The notes under the pieces are model-generated. The model was not told where the DNA came from. It saw only the letters and a list, made by a program, of their open reading frames with translations, and searched no databases. The position numbers and the translations under genes are program-made. Of a DNA stretch of 64,000 nucleotides, positions 15,735 through 25,130 are shown in pieces. The DNA is from JAGOBP01 sp964550855 (lineage in GTDB: Bacteria; Chloroflexota; Anaerolineae; Fen-1058): NCBI GenBank assembly GCA_964550855.1, contig CAZKBQ010000020.1:4858-68857 (forward strand), given 5' to 3'. Positions within the stretch are counted from its first letter, which is position 1, and each line of letters opens with the position of its first letter.

Positions 15735-17690
15735 TTACTGCGGCTGAACCACAATCCTGGACAACAGCAACCGATCACCGCGATCGACGCCGGTCGCGTC
15801 GAAGATGCGCCAGCGTACATTATCGGCGTAAGAGTACGCGCCGATCTCCAGTTGATACATCCCCGGTTCCAACCCGCAGGGCAGCTGCAGATCATTCTGC
15901 TGCACCCACACATCGCCGGTGCGCCAGCCCGCCGTGGGATAGCCCAGCAGATCGCGCCCGACCTTCAATTCGCCGTGCTCGTCCAGCAGATGCACGAACA
16001 GCGACAGCGGCAGCTGCTGCGCGTCCACGTCGTGCGCCACACGCCACACCATCCAGAAGTGCGCCCACTCGCACGCTTTGGCGCTCGAAGCCGCTTCGTA
16101 ACCCAGAAAATCCAGCGCTTCGCCCACCCGGATCGGCGCAGTCAGCAGTGCGCCATCGTCCGCTGCCGCCACCGTGCTGATCGGCAGGCGCGGCGGTGTG
16201 GTGAGATCGAACACCTCAAAGGCGGGAGCGCCGTCGGCAAAGGCGATCGTTGCCTGCGGCGACGGCAGGAATCGATCGCGCAAGGCCGGATCGATGGGCG
16301 AATAGACCGGTGAGATCAGCAGCCCCGATCGGGCTGGAAACACGATCGAGAACGCCCGATCCACCCAACGCACGTCGTGCTTCGTCGGCAATTGAAAATC
16401 GAACAGGAATGGATCGAGATCGCGCGGATTCGTGCCCGCGACAATGATCGGCTCGTCGGCCGGCTGTTGTTCGATCCATTTTGCGGCTAAAGCCAGATCA
16501 GTGCGATAGACCTCACGCACGTCCGATCGATTGGGCCACACCTCAAAGTAATCGCGAATCGTCAGCACGCCGTTCAGTCCAACCACAGCGATCACCAACA
16601 GCGTCATGCCGAGCCGCCGTGCGGCGAAGAATCTGGCTGCCAGCCACTCCAGCGCCAGCGCCGGAAACAGAAACGTCACCGGCAGCGAGGCGCTGGCGCG
16701 CAGGAATGAGGGCGCGGCATCGCTGAGCATCGAGGGCAGCAAACCGATCGGCAGCCAGAGCAGTGCAAAGCGCTGGCGCGGTTCACGCCACTTGCTGAGC
16801 GCAAGCAACAGGCCCGCGTAAAACAGGGCGCTCGTGATCGGATCGAAGACCGGTCGGCCCGGCAGGTTGTAACGCGCGATCGGATCACCGCCGAACGAAA
16901 ACATGCCCACGGTATCGAGCGTGTAGCGCAGCACCGGACCAAAGTCGCCGTTAAGCGCGGCCTGTAATGGCGCACTCAATTGCTGCAGGCGCAGGTCGGC
17001 CTGGGGCAGCGTGGCGAGCGTGTAGCCCAGCGGCGCAAACACCACCGCAGCCGTGATGAGCGTGACGAGCAGCGGTCGATTGATGCGGCGAGCGGCGATC
17101 GATTCCAACAGCCAGAAGAGCACGACGATCACCGGCAGCGTGCGCGCAGCGGGATATGTGTAAAGCGCCAACCCCAGCGCCACACCGGCGATCACAAATG
17201 GTACATAGCGGCTGCGCTGTCGGCTGCTGATCACCGGATCTTCAATGCCCCTGAACAACAGCCAGGCCGCCAGCGCGGCCATCATCGGCACCGAAGCGGC
17301 CCGCAAGCCCACCCGGCTGAGAAAGAGGGGCCAAAAATTCACGGTTAGCAAAGCCGCGGCGATCAACGCGGTGCGTTGATTAAAGGCGCGTCTAATCCAC
17401 AGGTAAGTGAAGACCACGGTCAGCGTCCCGCAGATCACGGCGGCGAGGCGGATGCCCAACTCATTGTGACCCAACAGCCCGACGGTGATCGCCATCAGGT
17501 AGATGAACAGCGGCTCGTTGCCCGCGTTGGACGTGAAGTACAGCGGCCGCTCGCCCAGCAGCACCGTCACCGCGTCGTGGCCGTGAAAGACTTCGTCGTG
17601 CTGCAGGCCCGGCGGCACGTCGGTCAACGCGATCAGGCGCAGCGCCAGCGCGACGGTGAGGATGAGTAAGACAGGCAGAAAGCGGCGCAT
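15735..17690 (-). CDS. Membrane glycosyltransferase, GT39/ArnT-like
   Basis: 651 residues with about eleven membrane helices. LQHDEVFHGHDAV near the N-terminus is the acidic loop typical of polyprenyl-phosphate-sugar glycosyltransferases (PMT/ArnT/GT83 clan), and RLAAVICGTLTVVFTYLWIRR is a usual second block. The last ~200 residues form a soluble, probably extracellular beta-rich domain (WRTGDVWVQQNDLQLP, GMYQLEIGAYSY). It probably transfers a sugar from a lipid carrier to an envelope acceptor outside the membrane. It follows another membrane glycosyltransferase by 42 bp. Confidence 0.82.
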   Translation of the reverse strand: MRRFLPVLLILTVALALRLIALTDVPPGLQHDEVFHGHDAVTVLLGERPLYFTSNAGNEPLFIYLMAITVGLLGHNELGIRLAAVICGTLTVVFTYLWIRRAFNQRTALIAAALLTVNFWPLFLSRVGLRAASVPMMAALAAWLLFRGIEDPVISSRQRSRYVPFVIAGVALGLALYTYPAARTLPVIVVLFWLLESIAARRINRPLLVTLITAAVVFAPLGYTLATLPQADLRLQQLSAPLQAALNGDFGPVLRYTLDTVGMFSFGGDPIARYNLPGRPVFDPITSALFYAGLLLALSKWREPRQRFALLWLPIGLLPSMLSDAAPSFLRASASLPVTFLFPALALEWLAARFFAARRLGMTLLVIAVVGLNGVLTIRDYFEVWPNRSDVREVYRTDLALAAKWIEQQPADEPIIVAGTNPRDLDPFLFDFQLPTKHDVRWVDRAFSIVFPARSGLLISPVYSPIDPALRDRFLPSPQATIAFADGAPAFEVFDLTTPPRLPISTVAAADDGALLTAPIRVGEALDFLGYEAASSAKACEWAHFWMVWRVAHDVDAQQLPLSLFVHLLDEHGELKVGRDLLGYPTAGWRTGDVWVQQNDLQLPCGLEPGMYQLEIGAYSYADNVRWRIFDATGVDRGDRLLLSRIVVQPQ

Positions 17691-17732
17691 GGGGAGTTGG
17701 CTGGATAGTTGGTTAGTCGGCCCGCAGACGAA

Positions 17733-19085
17733 TCAGGCCGCGAGTTTGGGGATGATGTAGTTTTGCAGCGCGACGACGCACAACCGCGCCAGGTACACGT
17801 AGATCAGCGCAAAGACGACGAGCTGCGCCTCGTCGAGCCACGGCGTCAGATCGCGCCGTGATCCGGCGGTGAGCCTGATCGCCAGCGACTTGAGCTTGCT
17901 CAACCACTGATCGATGCCCAGCGCGAACGCCAACCCGATCGGGATCAGCGCCGGGAATAAGTATCGTCCCTGATGCTGCACAAACGTGAGGTTGTAATAG
18001 ATCAAGCCGCCCAACGTGAGCACAGTGAGCAGCGCCAGCAAGACGCGACGCGGCTCGCCACAGCCGGCATCGCGCTGCCTGCATCTTTCAACCAGCCGCC
18101 ACGCCCACCCGATCAAAGCCATCGCCGACAGCGCGCCCAGCACCCGGTACACACTGTCCGGCATCGGCACGGCCATCCAGCCGAACTGTCCCCAGAACGA
18201 GTGGAACGTCGTCGTCAGCGCCTCAACGACCAGGCCGCCGACGCCGTAGCGGGTCAGCCAGTCGGCGGTGGCGGGCTGCCCGACGACGACGGCGTTATGC
18301 CGCGCCAGTCCCAGCATGTCCAAGCCGCCGTACACGCCCAGGTTACGCAGCCACCACAGCGCGCCCAGCGCCAGTGCCGGCGCAAAGACCAGCGCGTAGG
18401 CGGACGGCCGCCGCACCCGCGACAGCGCGAGGGCGACCACGGGCACGGCAGTGTAGTACACCGTGGCCTTGGTCAGCAACCCCAGGCCCAGCGTCAGGCC
18501 CAGCAGCCAGAGCGCGCGGCTCGTCGGCCGGCCCGGGCGGAACAGCCGCAGGCTCTGATACACCGCCAGGGCAATCAGCAGTTCTGCTAATGCATCGCTG
18601 TTGACGGCCGACAGCATGGCGAGATGCTGCGGCACAAACGCAACGAAGGCAGCCGTTCCGATCGGGATGATCAACCGATCGGGGTACAGCTCCGCGCCGA
18701 TGAGATACGCCACGACGATCAACGCTCCGCCCAGCGTCAGCGAAAACAACCGCAGGGGCACTAGCCAGCCGTCCGTCAGCGCGTAGACCGGCGCGGCCAG
18801 CAGGTAATACAGCGGCGGCGAATAATTCTCGTAGCGCAGCGGCTCGATCGACATCGACTGCGTGTTCTGCGGCGTGCGTGTGAAGGTTTCGTTGTAAGCC
18901 TGATCGTAGTCGCCGGCCCTCAGCACCGGCAGCGCGCCGTGCTCCGCGATGAACTTGATGTAGTTGTAGTGCGCGGGTTCGTCGGGCGCCTGCCACGGCG
19001 GCGTGGAAATGGCGTAGGCCGCGCCAATGGCACCATACGCGATCAGGATCGCCAGCAGCAGCAGCGTGGCGGTGGAACGGGACAT
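17733..19085 (-). CDS. Membrane glycosyltransferase, DUF2142/GT39-like
   Basis: 450 residues, about eleven membrane helices. PPWQAPDEPAHYNYIKFI is the acidic loop motif of DUF2142/GT39-type lipid-linked sugar transferases. Y-rich segment SPPLYYLLAAPVY follows. The start at 19085 (MSRSTATLL) is preferred: the longer frame to 19175 is translation of a heptad repeat (RNGAVYALLVTRY). No ribosome-binding site is evident at 19085. Confidence 0.78.
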   Translation of the reverse strand: MSRSTATLLLLAILIAYGAIGAAYAISTPPWQAPDEPAHYNYIKFIAEHGALPVLRAGDYDQAYNETFTRTPQNTQSMSIEPLRYENYSPPLYYLLAAPVYALTDGWLVPLRLFSLTLGGALIVVAYLIGAELYPDRLIIPIGTAAFVAFVPQHLAMLSAVNSDALAELLIALAVYQSLRLFRPGRPTSRALWLLGLTLGLGLLTKATVYYTAVPVVALALSRVRRPSAYALVFAPALALGALWWLRNLGVYGGLDMLGLARHNAVVVGQPATADWLTRYGVGGLVVEALTTTFHSFWGQFGWMAVPMPDSVYRVLGALSAMALIGWAWRLVERCRQRDAGCGEPRRVLLALLTVLTLGGLIYYNLTFVQHQGRYLFPALIPIGLAFALGIDQWLSKLKSLAIRLTAGSRRDLTPWLDEAQLVVFALIYVYLARLCVVALQNYIIPKLAA

Positions 19086-19131
19086 GAGGCAATTGTAATG
19101 CGGATTGAGGATTGCGTAAAACGAGGGAAGC

Positions 19132-19203
19132 CGGTAACGAGTAACGAGTAATGCGTAAACGGCGCCGTTACGCATTACGCTTTACGCATTACTCATTACG
19201 CTT
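19132..19203. repeat. Heptad-phased foldback repeat between comEA and a glycosyltransferase
   Basis: Ten consecutive 7-bp units from 19134: GTAACGA twice, GTAATGC, GTAAACG, GCGCCGT, TACGCAT, TACGCTT, TACGCAT, TACTCAT, TACGCTT. The first and second halves are inverted copies around GGCGCC (19161-19166), so the whole folds into a long hairpin. It ends just before the comEA stop. Confidence 0.8.
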
Positions 19204-19209
19204 GACCCT

Positions 19210-19806
19210 TCACGGCCCCACCGTGATCCGGTTTTTGATCTTTTCAAACAGCGCCGGGCCGATGCCTTTGACGTTGTCGATCTCCTCGATGGTCTGGAAT
19301 GGGCCGTGGGCGGTGCGGTAATCGATGATGGCCTGCGCGATGGACGGGCCGATGCCGGGCAGCGTATCAAGCTCCTCCAGCGTGGCGGTGTTGATGTTGA
19401 TCAGCGCCCCGATCGCACCACCGCCCGATCGGGTATTGGTGTTGACCGACGGCGCCTCGCCCCGGCGCGGCACGTGGACTTGTTGTTGATCGTTCAGGCG
19501 CAGCGCCAGGTTGACGTGATCGAGATCGGCGTCCGCGGCGGCGCCGCCCGCCGCGGCGATGGCGTCCTTCACCAGCGATCCGAGCGGCAGCGTATACACA
19601 TCCGGCTGCTTGACCGCGCCGCTGACGTAGACGTTGATCGGCGCGGGCGTCGGCGTCACGGGATCGAGCGTGGGGCGCGGCTGCAGCGTAATCGTCATCA
19701 CCGGCCCGGCCGGCTCCGGCCGCTTGAGGATCACGTACACGACAAACAGCCCCAGCGCGCTGACGACAATGAGAAACACCGTGCGGGCAAGTTTCAGCCG
19801 ATCCAT
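19210..19806 (-). CDS. comEA: Competence DNA-binding protein ComEA
   Basis: 198 residues: N-terminal membrane anchor (residues ~7-28), a Pro/Thr linker, an SLBB-like domain (INVYVSGAVKQPDVYTL) and two helix-hairpin-helix motifs (ININTATLEELDTLPGIG, GPFQTIEEIDNVKGIG). In transformable bacteria ComEA binds incoming double-stranded DNA outside the membrane. comEC is not in the window. It starts 15 bp after the metG stop and is probably co-transcribed. Confidence 0.93.
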   Translation of the reverse strand: MDRLKLARTVFLIVVSALGLFVVYVILKRPEPAGPVMTITLQPRPTLDPVTPTPAPINVYVSGAVKQPDVYTLPLGSLVKDAIAAAGGAAADADLDHVNLALRLNDQQQVHVPRRGEAPSVNTNTRSGGGAIGALININTATLEELDTLPGIGPSIAQAIIDYRTAHGPFQTIEEIDNVKGIGPALFEKIKNRITVGP

Positions 19807-19821
19807 GCTGCGGCTCCGCGA

Positions 19822-21603
19822 TTATTGCCCCAGCTTGCCGCGCTCGAGCTCGACGATCTGCTCGTCGAGTTTCTTGAACAGCGGCGCGACCGCGCCGAAT
19901 TTCTGGCCCGGCGGCAGCTGACCGGGCTGCCAGCGCTCTGTCAGCGAGTCGCGATCGAACGTCAGCGCGCGATGCGAGCGGGTCGATTCGTGATACTCTT
20001 TGATGGTCTGCCGCCCGAACAGATCGCCCGCGTAGCCCAGCATGCCGTGCAGGCGCTGGCAGGTGAACGGCAGAAACGGCGCAAAGATCACCTTGAGCGA
20101 ATCGATGGCGCGCAGCGCCACGTAGAGCGTGGTGGCCGTGCGCGTCCGATCGGTCTTGATGCTGAACCACGGCGCGGTGTCGTCCACGTACTTGTTGACT
20201 TCACGCGCCAGCCCCATCGCCTCGGCCAGCGCGGCCTTGAATTTGCAGGCGTCGATCAGCGCGCCGACAGACTCGAAGCCGCCGTCGATGCGGGCCAGCA
20301 GCGCGCGATCGGCCTCGGCCAGCTCGCCGGGCTGCGGCACCGCGCCGTCGAAGTGCTTGTTGGTGAACGACACGATGCGATTGACCAGATTGCCCCACGT
20401 CGCCACCAGCTCGTCGTTGTTGCGGCGCAGGTAATCGTTCCAGTTCCAGTCGCTGTCGCGCGTTTCCGGCATGACCGCCGTCAGGTAATAGCGCAGCGGA
20501 TCGGGATCGTAAGCCTGAAGATACGTGTGCCCCCACACCGCCCAGTTGCGCGAGCCGGAAATCTTGCGCCCTTCCAGGTTCATGAATTCGTTGGCGGGCA
20601 CATCGTAGGGCAGATTCAACGCCTTATCGTCCGGCCCGGCGTAGAGTTTGCCGGAGCCGATCAGCTGACCCGGCCAGAAGACCGTGTGAAACGGGATGTT
20701 GTCCTTGCCGATGAAATAGTAGGTGCGCGCGGCCGGATCGAACCACCAGGCTTTCCAGGCGTCGGGGGTGCCATTGTTTTGCGCCGCATTGTTCGCCGCC
20801 CATTCGATCGAGGCGGAGAGATAGCCGATGACGGCCTCGAACCAGACGTACAGGCACTTGCCCTCCCAGCCCTCGATCGGCACGGGGATGCCCCAGTCAA
20901 GATCGCGCGTGATGGGGCGGCCGCGCAGGTCGGCCACGATGTTGCGCGTGAACGACACCACGTTTGATCGCCAGAATTCCTTGTCGTCGTTCAGGTAGGC
21001 CAGAATGGCCGGCGCCAGTTTGCCGTAGTCCAGGAAGAAGTGCTCGGTTTCGCGCACGATCGGCCGCGAACCGTCGATCTTGGAGCGGGGATTGATCAGC
21101 AGCGCGGCGTCCAGCACGTTGCCGCAGTTGTCACACTGATCGCCGCGCGCGTCGGGATAGTGGCAGATATAACACTCGCCCTCCACATACCGATCGGGCA
21201 GAAAGCGTTTCGATGTTTCCGAATACAGCATCTGCTGCTTTTCGCGGTAGAGATAGCCGTTGTTCAGCAGCGCCAGGAACATATCCTGCGACACCTTGAA
21301 GTGGTTCTCAGTGTGCGTGCTGGTGAACAAATCGTAGGAGATGCCCAGCTTCACGAACAGATCGAGAAAGCGTTCCTGATAACGCTCGTACACGGCCAGC
21401 GGCGTCGTGCCTTCGGCGTCGGCGCGCACGGTGACGGGCGTGCCATGCGAATCGGTGCCGGAGACCATGAGCACATCGTGGCCGCGCAAGCGGTGATAAC
21501 GGGCAAAGATGTCGGCGGGCAGGTGCGAGCCGACGATGTTGCCGACATGAATATCGGCGTTGGCGTAAGGCCAGGCGACGCAGACAAGAATTTTTTCGGA
21601 CAT
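19822..21603 (-). CDS. metG: Methionyl-tRNA synthetase
   Basis: 593 residues, class I synthetase charging tRNA-Met. HVGN in PYANADIHVGNIVGSH is the HIGH motif, and GRKISGSR stands for KMSKS. A zinc knuckle is visible (CYICHYPDARGDQCDNCGN). The anticodon-binding helices follow; the C-terminal tRNA-binding (Trbp111-like) domain is absent, as in many bacteria. The ATG at 21603 has AGGAG about nine bases upstream; the longer frame to 21639 is rejected. Confidence 0.96.
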   Translation of the reverse strand: MSEKILVCVAWPYANADIHVGNIVGSHLPADIFARYHRLRGHDVLMVSGTDSHGTPVTVRADAEGTTPLAVYERYQERFLDLFVKLGISYDLFTSTHTENHFKVSQDMFLALLNNGYLYREKQQMLYSETSKRFLPDRYVEGECYICHYPDARGDQCDNCGNVLDAALLINPRSKIDGSRPIVRETEHFFLDYGKLAPAILAYLNDDKEFWRSNVVSFTRNIVADLRGRPITRDLDWGIPVPIEGWEGKCLYVWFEAVIGYLSASIEWAANNAAQNNGTPDAWKAWWFDPAARTYYFIGKDNIPFHTVFWPGQLIGSGKLYAGPDDKALNLPYDVPANEFMNLEGRKISGSRNWAVWGHTYLQAYDPDPLRYYLTAVMPETRDSDWNWNDYLRRNNDELVATWGNLVNRIVSFTNKHFDGAVPQPGELAEADRALLARIDGGFESVGALIDACKFKAALAEAMGLAREVNKYVDDTAPWFSIKTDRTRTATTLYVALRAIDSLKVIFAPFLPFTCQRLHGMLGYAGDLFGRQTIKEYHESTRSHRALTFDRDSLTERWQPGQLPPGQKFGAVAPLFKKLDEQIVELERGKLGQ

Positions 21604-21640
21604 GCTAATGACTCCTGAAGATGGGCGCGATTTTACCATG

Positions 21641-21672
21641 AAAACAAAACCGCCAGCACGAGGCTGGCGGTT
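21641..21672 (-). terminator. Terminator of the sigma-factor gene
   Basis: AACCGCCAGC (21648-21657) pairs perfectly with GCTGGCGGTT (21663-21672) around a 5-nt loop; on the minus strand TTTTGTTTT follows. A TAAAAT box directly after it (minus strand, about 21634-21639) could be the -10 of metG, without a clear -35. Confidence 0.85.
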
Positions 21673-21693
21673 CGTTACACGCAGAGTAACGCC

Positions 21694-21725
21694 TATCGGG
21701 AAGCCCCGCCTCCCGATCGGTTTTC
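21694..21725 (+). terminator. Terminator-like hairpin between metG and rpoD
   Basis: ATCGGGA (21695-21701) and TCCCGAT (21711-21717) form a 7-bp stem followed by CGGTTTTC on the plus strand. No plus-strand gene precedes it, so its role is unclear; it may guard against antisense transcription or belong to the rpoD 3' region. Confidence 0.35.
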
Positions 21726-21793
21726 ACGGCCCGACATCAACATCGCTGCCCAGTAGCGCTGATTCATGGGTTGATTCTACCACTCTGTCAAGC

Positions 21794-23002
21794 TTAGCTC
21801 AAATAATCGCGCAGCTGGCGGCTGCGGCACGGATGGCGCAGGCGGCGCAGCGCCAGGCTCTCGATCTGGCGGATGCGCTCGCGCGTCAGGCCGAACTTCT
21901 GGCCCACTTCCTTCAGTGTGTAGGCGCGCCCGTTGACCAGCCCAAAGCGCAGCCGCAAAATGTTGGCCTCGCGCGGGCTGAGCGTGCTCAACACTTCCTC
22001 CACTTTGTCGCGCAGCATGTTCTGGAAGGCGGCCTGCGCGGGCGAGGGCGTGGCATCATCCTCGATGAAGGCGGCCAGCTCATTGTCGTCTTCCTCGCCC
22101 ACCGGCTGTTCCAGCGACAGCGGCTGCCACGACGCCTTGAGCATCCACTGCACCTTGCGCGCTTCCAGGCCCAGCTCCTCGGCGATCTCCTCGGCGGTGG
22201 CCTGCCGGCCGTTGGTCTGCTCGATCTGTCGCGCCACCTGGTACAGCCGCCGCAGCCGATCGCTCATGTAAACGGGCAGGCGAATCGTCCGGGCCTGATC
22301 GGCAATCGCCCGCGTGATGGTCTGCCTGATCCACCATGTGGCATAGGTGCTGAAGCGAAAGCCGCGCTTGTAATCGTACTTCTCCACGGCCTTCATCAGC
22401 CCCAGATTGCCCTCCTGGATCAAATCCAGAAACGGCACACCCTGCCCCATATAGCGTTTGGCGATGCTGACCACTAGCCGGGTGTTGGCCTTGATCAAAT
22501 GTTCGCGCGCCTGCAGCCCCAGCGCCACATGTTCCTGAAGGCGGGCCAGGCGCTGCGGATTGCGGACGCTGCGCTGCGCCAGCTCGCGCTCGGCGGCGCG
22601 GCCGCGCACAATCTCCACCGCAATGCGATGCTCTTCGTCGTGGGTCAACAGCGGCACACGGGTCATCTCTTTCAGATACAGGCCCACCGTGTCATCGCTC
22701 ACCACCGCGCCCATGTCCAGATCTTCCAGGTCGTCAAACGCCGAGTCGAGCTCTTCCTCTTCGTCGAAATCCGCCTCGGCGTCTTCAAAGATGACCTGAT
22801 CGTCAGGCGCGGCCTTGGCCTCATACACATCGATGCCCGCGTCCTGGAGCTGCATCACCACTTCCTCCAGCCGGTCGGCCAGATCATCCGAGTCGGGCAG
22901 CACTTCCATGATGTCTTCGGTCAACAAATAGCCCTGAGCCTCGGCCCTTTCGGTCAAGTCAGCCACCAACGCTTCCAGCGCCTTGTCCGTCGCTTGTGCC
23001 AT
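21794..23002 (-). CDS. rpoD: RNA polymerase primary sigma factor RpoD/SigA
   Basis: 402 residues. Acidic, poorly conserved region 1.1 (EDAEADFDEEEELDSAFDDLED), then 1.2 (DTVGLYLKEMTRVPLL), 2.1-2.4 (LIKANTRLVVSIAKRYMGQG, FLDLIQEGNLGLMKAVEKYD, RGFRFSTYATWWIRQ), 3 and 4.2 (TLKEVGQKFGLTRERIRQIE). Recognises the TTGACA/TATAAT promoters seen throughout this window. GGAGG lies 8 bases before the ATG at 23002; the in-frame ATG at 23008 is only two bases from it. It follows a YceD-family gene, with which it shares a promoter. Confidence 0.96.
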   Translation of the reverse strand: MAQATDKALEALVADLTERAEAQGYLLTEDIMEVLPDSDDLADRLEEVVMQLQDAGIDVYEAKAAPDDQVIFEDAEADFDEEEELDSAFDDLEDLDMGAVVSDDTVGLYLKEMTRVPLLTHDEEHRIAVEIVRGRAAERELAQRSVRNPQRLARLQEHVALGLQAREHLIKANTRLVVSIAKRYMGQGVPFLDLIQEGNLGLMKAVEKYDYKRGFRFSTYATWWIRQTITRAIADQARTIRLPVYMSDRLRRLYQVARQIEQTNGRQATAEEIAEELGLEARKVQWMLKASWQPLSLEQPVGEEDDNELAAFIEDDATPSPAQAAFQNMLRDKVEEVLSTLSPREANILRLRFGLVNGRAYTLKEVGQKFGLTRERIRQIESLALRRLRHPCRSRQLRDYLS

Positions 23003-23029
23003 CGCCATAGCCTCCGTGCCAGGCGCCCC

Positions 23030-23509
23030 CTACAACAGGGCCTTCAACGCCGCCAGTCGTGGATCGATGTCTTCGGTATCACAGCCGCACGGCCCCTCGT
23101 TGAGATTGGCGCCGCACTGACTGCACAAGCCTTTGCAATCGGGCCGGCACAGAACCTGAATAGGCATGGCCAGCAGTATTTGTTCGCGCAGCGGTTGCTT
23201 GAGGTTGAGCCAGCCGCCGTCATCGACATAGTAGACGGGGTCGGCGGCGGCTGATAACGCAAACAACTCTTCCAACTGAAACTTGAGCGCCAACTGAAAA
23301 GGCGTCAGACAGCGGACACATTCGGTATCAACAGCCGCCTGCAACACCCCCTTGACGAGGATTCGGCGGTTGGTGCGGGTGAGGCGAAGCGTCCCGCGGA
23401 TGAAGTCGACCTGCAAATCGCCGAGGACCTGATGGGCTTCGTCAACCGCCAGGTCCATGGCGGCCCCGACTTCAGGTCGCAACATGGGGGCTACGTTGTA
23501 CTTCAACAC
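23030..23509 (-). CDS. YceD/DUF177-family protein
   Basis: 159 residues. LKYNVAPMLRPEVGA is the family start; CVRCLTPFQL and the C-terminal cysteine cluster CRPDCKGLCSQCGANLNEGPCGC are typical. YceD-family proteins are linked to ribosomal large-subunit or 23S rRNA maturation and usually precede rpmF; here rpmF is absent and the primary sigma gene follows after 27 bp. A GTG start at 23509 is chosen by homology; no ribosome-binding site is obvious. Confidence 0.88.
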   Translation of the reverse strand: MLKYNVAPMLRPEVGAAMDLAVDEAHQVLGDLQVDFIRGTLRLTRTNRRILVKGVLQAAVDTECVRCLTPFQLALKFQLEELFALSAAADPVYYVDDGGWLNLKQPLREQILLAMPIQVLCRPDCKGLCSQCGANLNEGPCGCDTEDIDPRLAALKALL

Positions 23510-23593
23510 GTTCGTGACAGCGGTGTTCGCTTGAATATCTCGCCCTGGCTAACGGCGAACGAGACTAGAACGCTACGTAAAAAATATGGCAAC

Positions 23594-23622
23594 ATTTTAA
23601 CATATTGTGATCGGCGCGTCAA
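23594..23622 (-). promoter_or_regulatory. Promoter of the YceD-rpoD unit
   Basis: On the minus strand TTGACG (23617-23622), 17 bp, TAAAAT (23594-23599), in an AT-rich segment that contrasts with the surrounding GC-rich DNA. The leader to 23509 is about 75 nt. Confidence 0.75.
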
Positions 23623-23713
23623 GTACACGTTTTCGGATAAACTATAAACATAAAACTAAGATTTATAACTACTCCCGTCAAAATCATCCAAATCCCGATC
23701 GGATCTTCTGGCC

Positions 23714-23741
23714 TTGCCAGCAGCGCCCTTTTCAATATACT
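23714..23741 (+). promoter_or_regulatory. Promoter of rdgB
   Basis: TTGCCA (23714-23719), 16 bp, TATACT (23736-23741). The expected start lies about 15 nt before the ATG, with GAGAGGTG as ribosome-binding site. Confidence 0.65.
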
Positions 23742-23762
23742 TCTCGCTTGAGAGGTGAAACC

Positions 23763-24353
23763 ATGCAACTGTTGATCGCAACGACCAATCCCGGCAAGGT
23801 GCGCGAATATCGGACCTTGTTGAGCGGCCTTGATCTTGAGATGGTCGGCCTGCAAGATGTGGGAATTACTACAGACGTGGACGAGACCGGATCAACTTAC
23901 AGCGAAAATGCCACACTCAAAGCGCGAACTTACGCGCAGCTGAGTGGCCTGTTAACTCTGGCCGATGACTCTGGTCTGGAGGTCGATGCGCTGGACGGAC
24001 GACCCGGCGTTCACTCAGCCCGCTACGCGCCCGATAGTCCCGCCCGCATCCAAAAACTGCTCAAGGAACTTGAAGGGGTGAGCGATGAGCGGCGCACGGC
24101 GCGCTTTCAATGCGTCACCGCGCTGGCCTGGCCCGATGGACGCCTCGAATTGACCTGCGGCACAGTCGAAGGCGTCATCGCGCACGCCCCGCGCGGCGAC
24201 AATGGCTTTGGCTACGACCCGATCTTCTATCTGCCCGATCGCGGCCTGATGATGGCCGAGCTGCCGCCGGCCGAAAAAGACCGCATCAGTCACCGGGGGC
24301 GCGCGGCCCAGACGATGCGGTCGGTCCTGGAGAAGATCGTCAACGCCGCTTAA
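23763..24353 (+). CDS. rdgB: Non-canonical purine NTP pyrophosphatase (RdgB/HAM1)
   Basis: 196 residues; hydrolyses dITP, XTP and similar damaged nucleotides. LIATTNPGKVREYRTLL, SYSENATLKARTYAQ, LADDSGLEVDALDGRPGVHSARYA (seen in parts) and HAPRGDNGFGYDPIFY are the family blocks; SHRGRAAQTM closes the active site. AGGTG precedes the ATG. Its TAA stop shares TTAA with the stop of the convergent hydrolase gene. Confidence 0.95.
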   Translation: MQLLIATTNPGKVREYRTLLSGLDLEMVGLQDVGITTDVDETGSTYSENATLKARTYAQLSGLLTLADDSGLEVDALDGRPGVHSARYAPDSPARIQKLLKELEGVSDERRTARFQCVTALAWPDGRLELTCGTVEGVIAHAPRGDNGFGYDPIFYLPDRGLMMAELPPAEKDRISHRGRAAQTMRSVLEKIVNAA

Positions 24354-25123
24354 CCGCGCTCAATCTCGCGCACGAAGCTCTCCACCTCAGCCGCCACAGT
24401 GGACGCCGCCTCGATCATCACCATGTGCCCGGCTTCAGGCACGACGACCAGCCGAGCCTGCGGGATGCGCTCGGCCAGAAAACGCGCATACTTGATCGGC
24501 GTCAGCTGATCGGCTGTGCCGCCGATCACCAGCGTGGGCGCGGCGATCTCGCTCAGCCGCGTCGTCACGTCGAATGCATTGCACGCGCCATAATCGCCGT
24601 GAACGACCTGAGGACGATTCGTCATGATCTGCTGTTTGCCCAATCGCTTAATCTGATCAGGCACATTCGATCCCCATTCCCGCTCGCTGATGATATCCGC
24701 CGCGGCCGCCAGATCGCCGCGTGTCAACTCCAACAGGCGTGGATCCACTCGCAGCTTCGCGCCGGTAGCGACCAGAATCAGTCCCGCGGCCCGATCGGGA
24801 TACAGCAGACCAAATAACTGCGCGATGGCCCCACCCATGGAGTGCCCGGCGATGATCGCCCGCGGCGCCTGGATCGCCTCCAGAAAAACGGCCAGCCAGT
24901 CCGCATATTCCTTGACGGTGGCGCGCCCTTCGCCGCCGGATTTGCCATGCCCCGGCAGATCGAGAGCGATGACGGTGCAATCGGGCAAGCGCCGCAATTC
25001 AGCCGGCCACACCAGGTGATTCTCACCCGCGCCGTGAATCAGCACCACCGGGACGCCGCCGATTAATCGGCTCTGATAGAGCGCGTAGTAAATTCGTTCG
25101 TGATTGAGATCGAGATAAGGCAT
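24350..25123 (-). CDS. Alpha/beta-fold hydrolase
   Basis: 257 residues. VVLIHGAGENHLVW is the oxyanion loop, GHSMGGAIA the nucleophile elbow with Ser, GGTADQLTP the acid and EAGHMVMIE the catalytic His, so the triad is complete. The substrate cannot be read from sequence; esterase, lactonase or C-C hydrolase are possible. ATG at 25123 is used; a TTG three codons upstream lies in the T-tract of the trxB terminator. The 3' ends of this gene and rdgB overlap by four bases. Confidence 0.88.
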   Translation of the reverse strand: MPYLDLNHERIYYALYQSRLIGGVPVVLIHGAGENHLVWPAELRRLPDCTVIALDLPGHGKSGGEGRATVKEYADWLAVFLEAIQAPRAIIAGHSMGGAIAQLFGLLYPDRAAGLILVATGAKLRVDPRLLELTRGDLAAAADIISEREWGSNVPDQIKRLGKQQIMTNRPQVVHGDYGACNAFDVTTRLSEIAAPTLVIGGTADQLTPIKYARFLAERIPQARLVVVPEAGHMVMIEAASTVAAEVESFVREIERG

Positions 25124-25130
25124 CGGGATC

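Noticed and set aside
19086..19175. N-terminal extension of the 17733 glycosyltransferase
   Set aside because: The added residues are translation of a heptad repeat; a membrane helix with a natural start begins at 19085.
21604..21793. Structured RNA between metG and rpoD
   Set aside because: Two hairpins explain the region as terminators; no T-box, tRNA or riboswitch core could be recognised.
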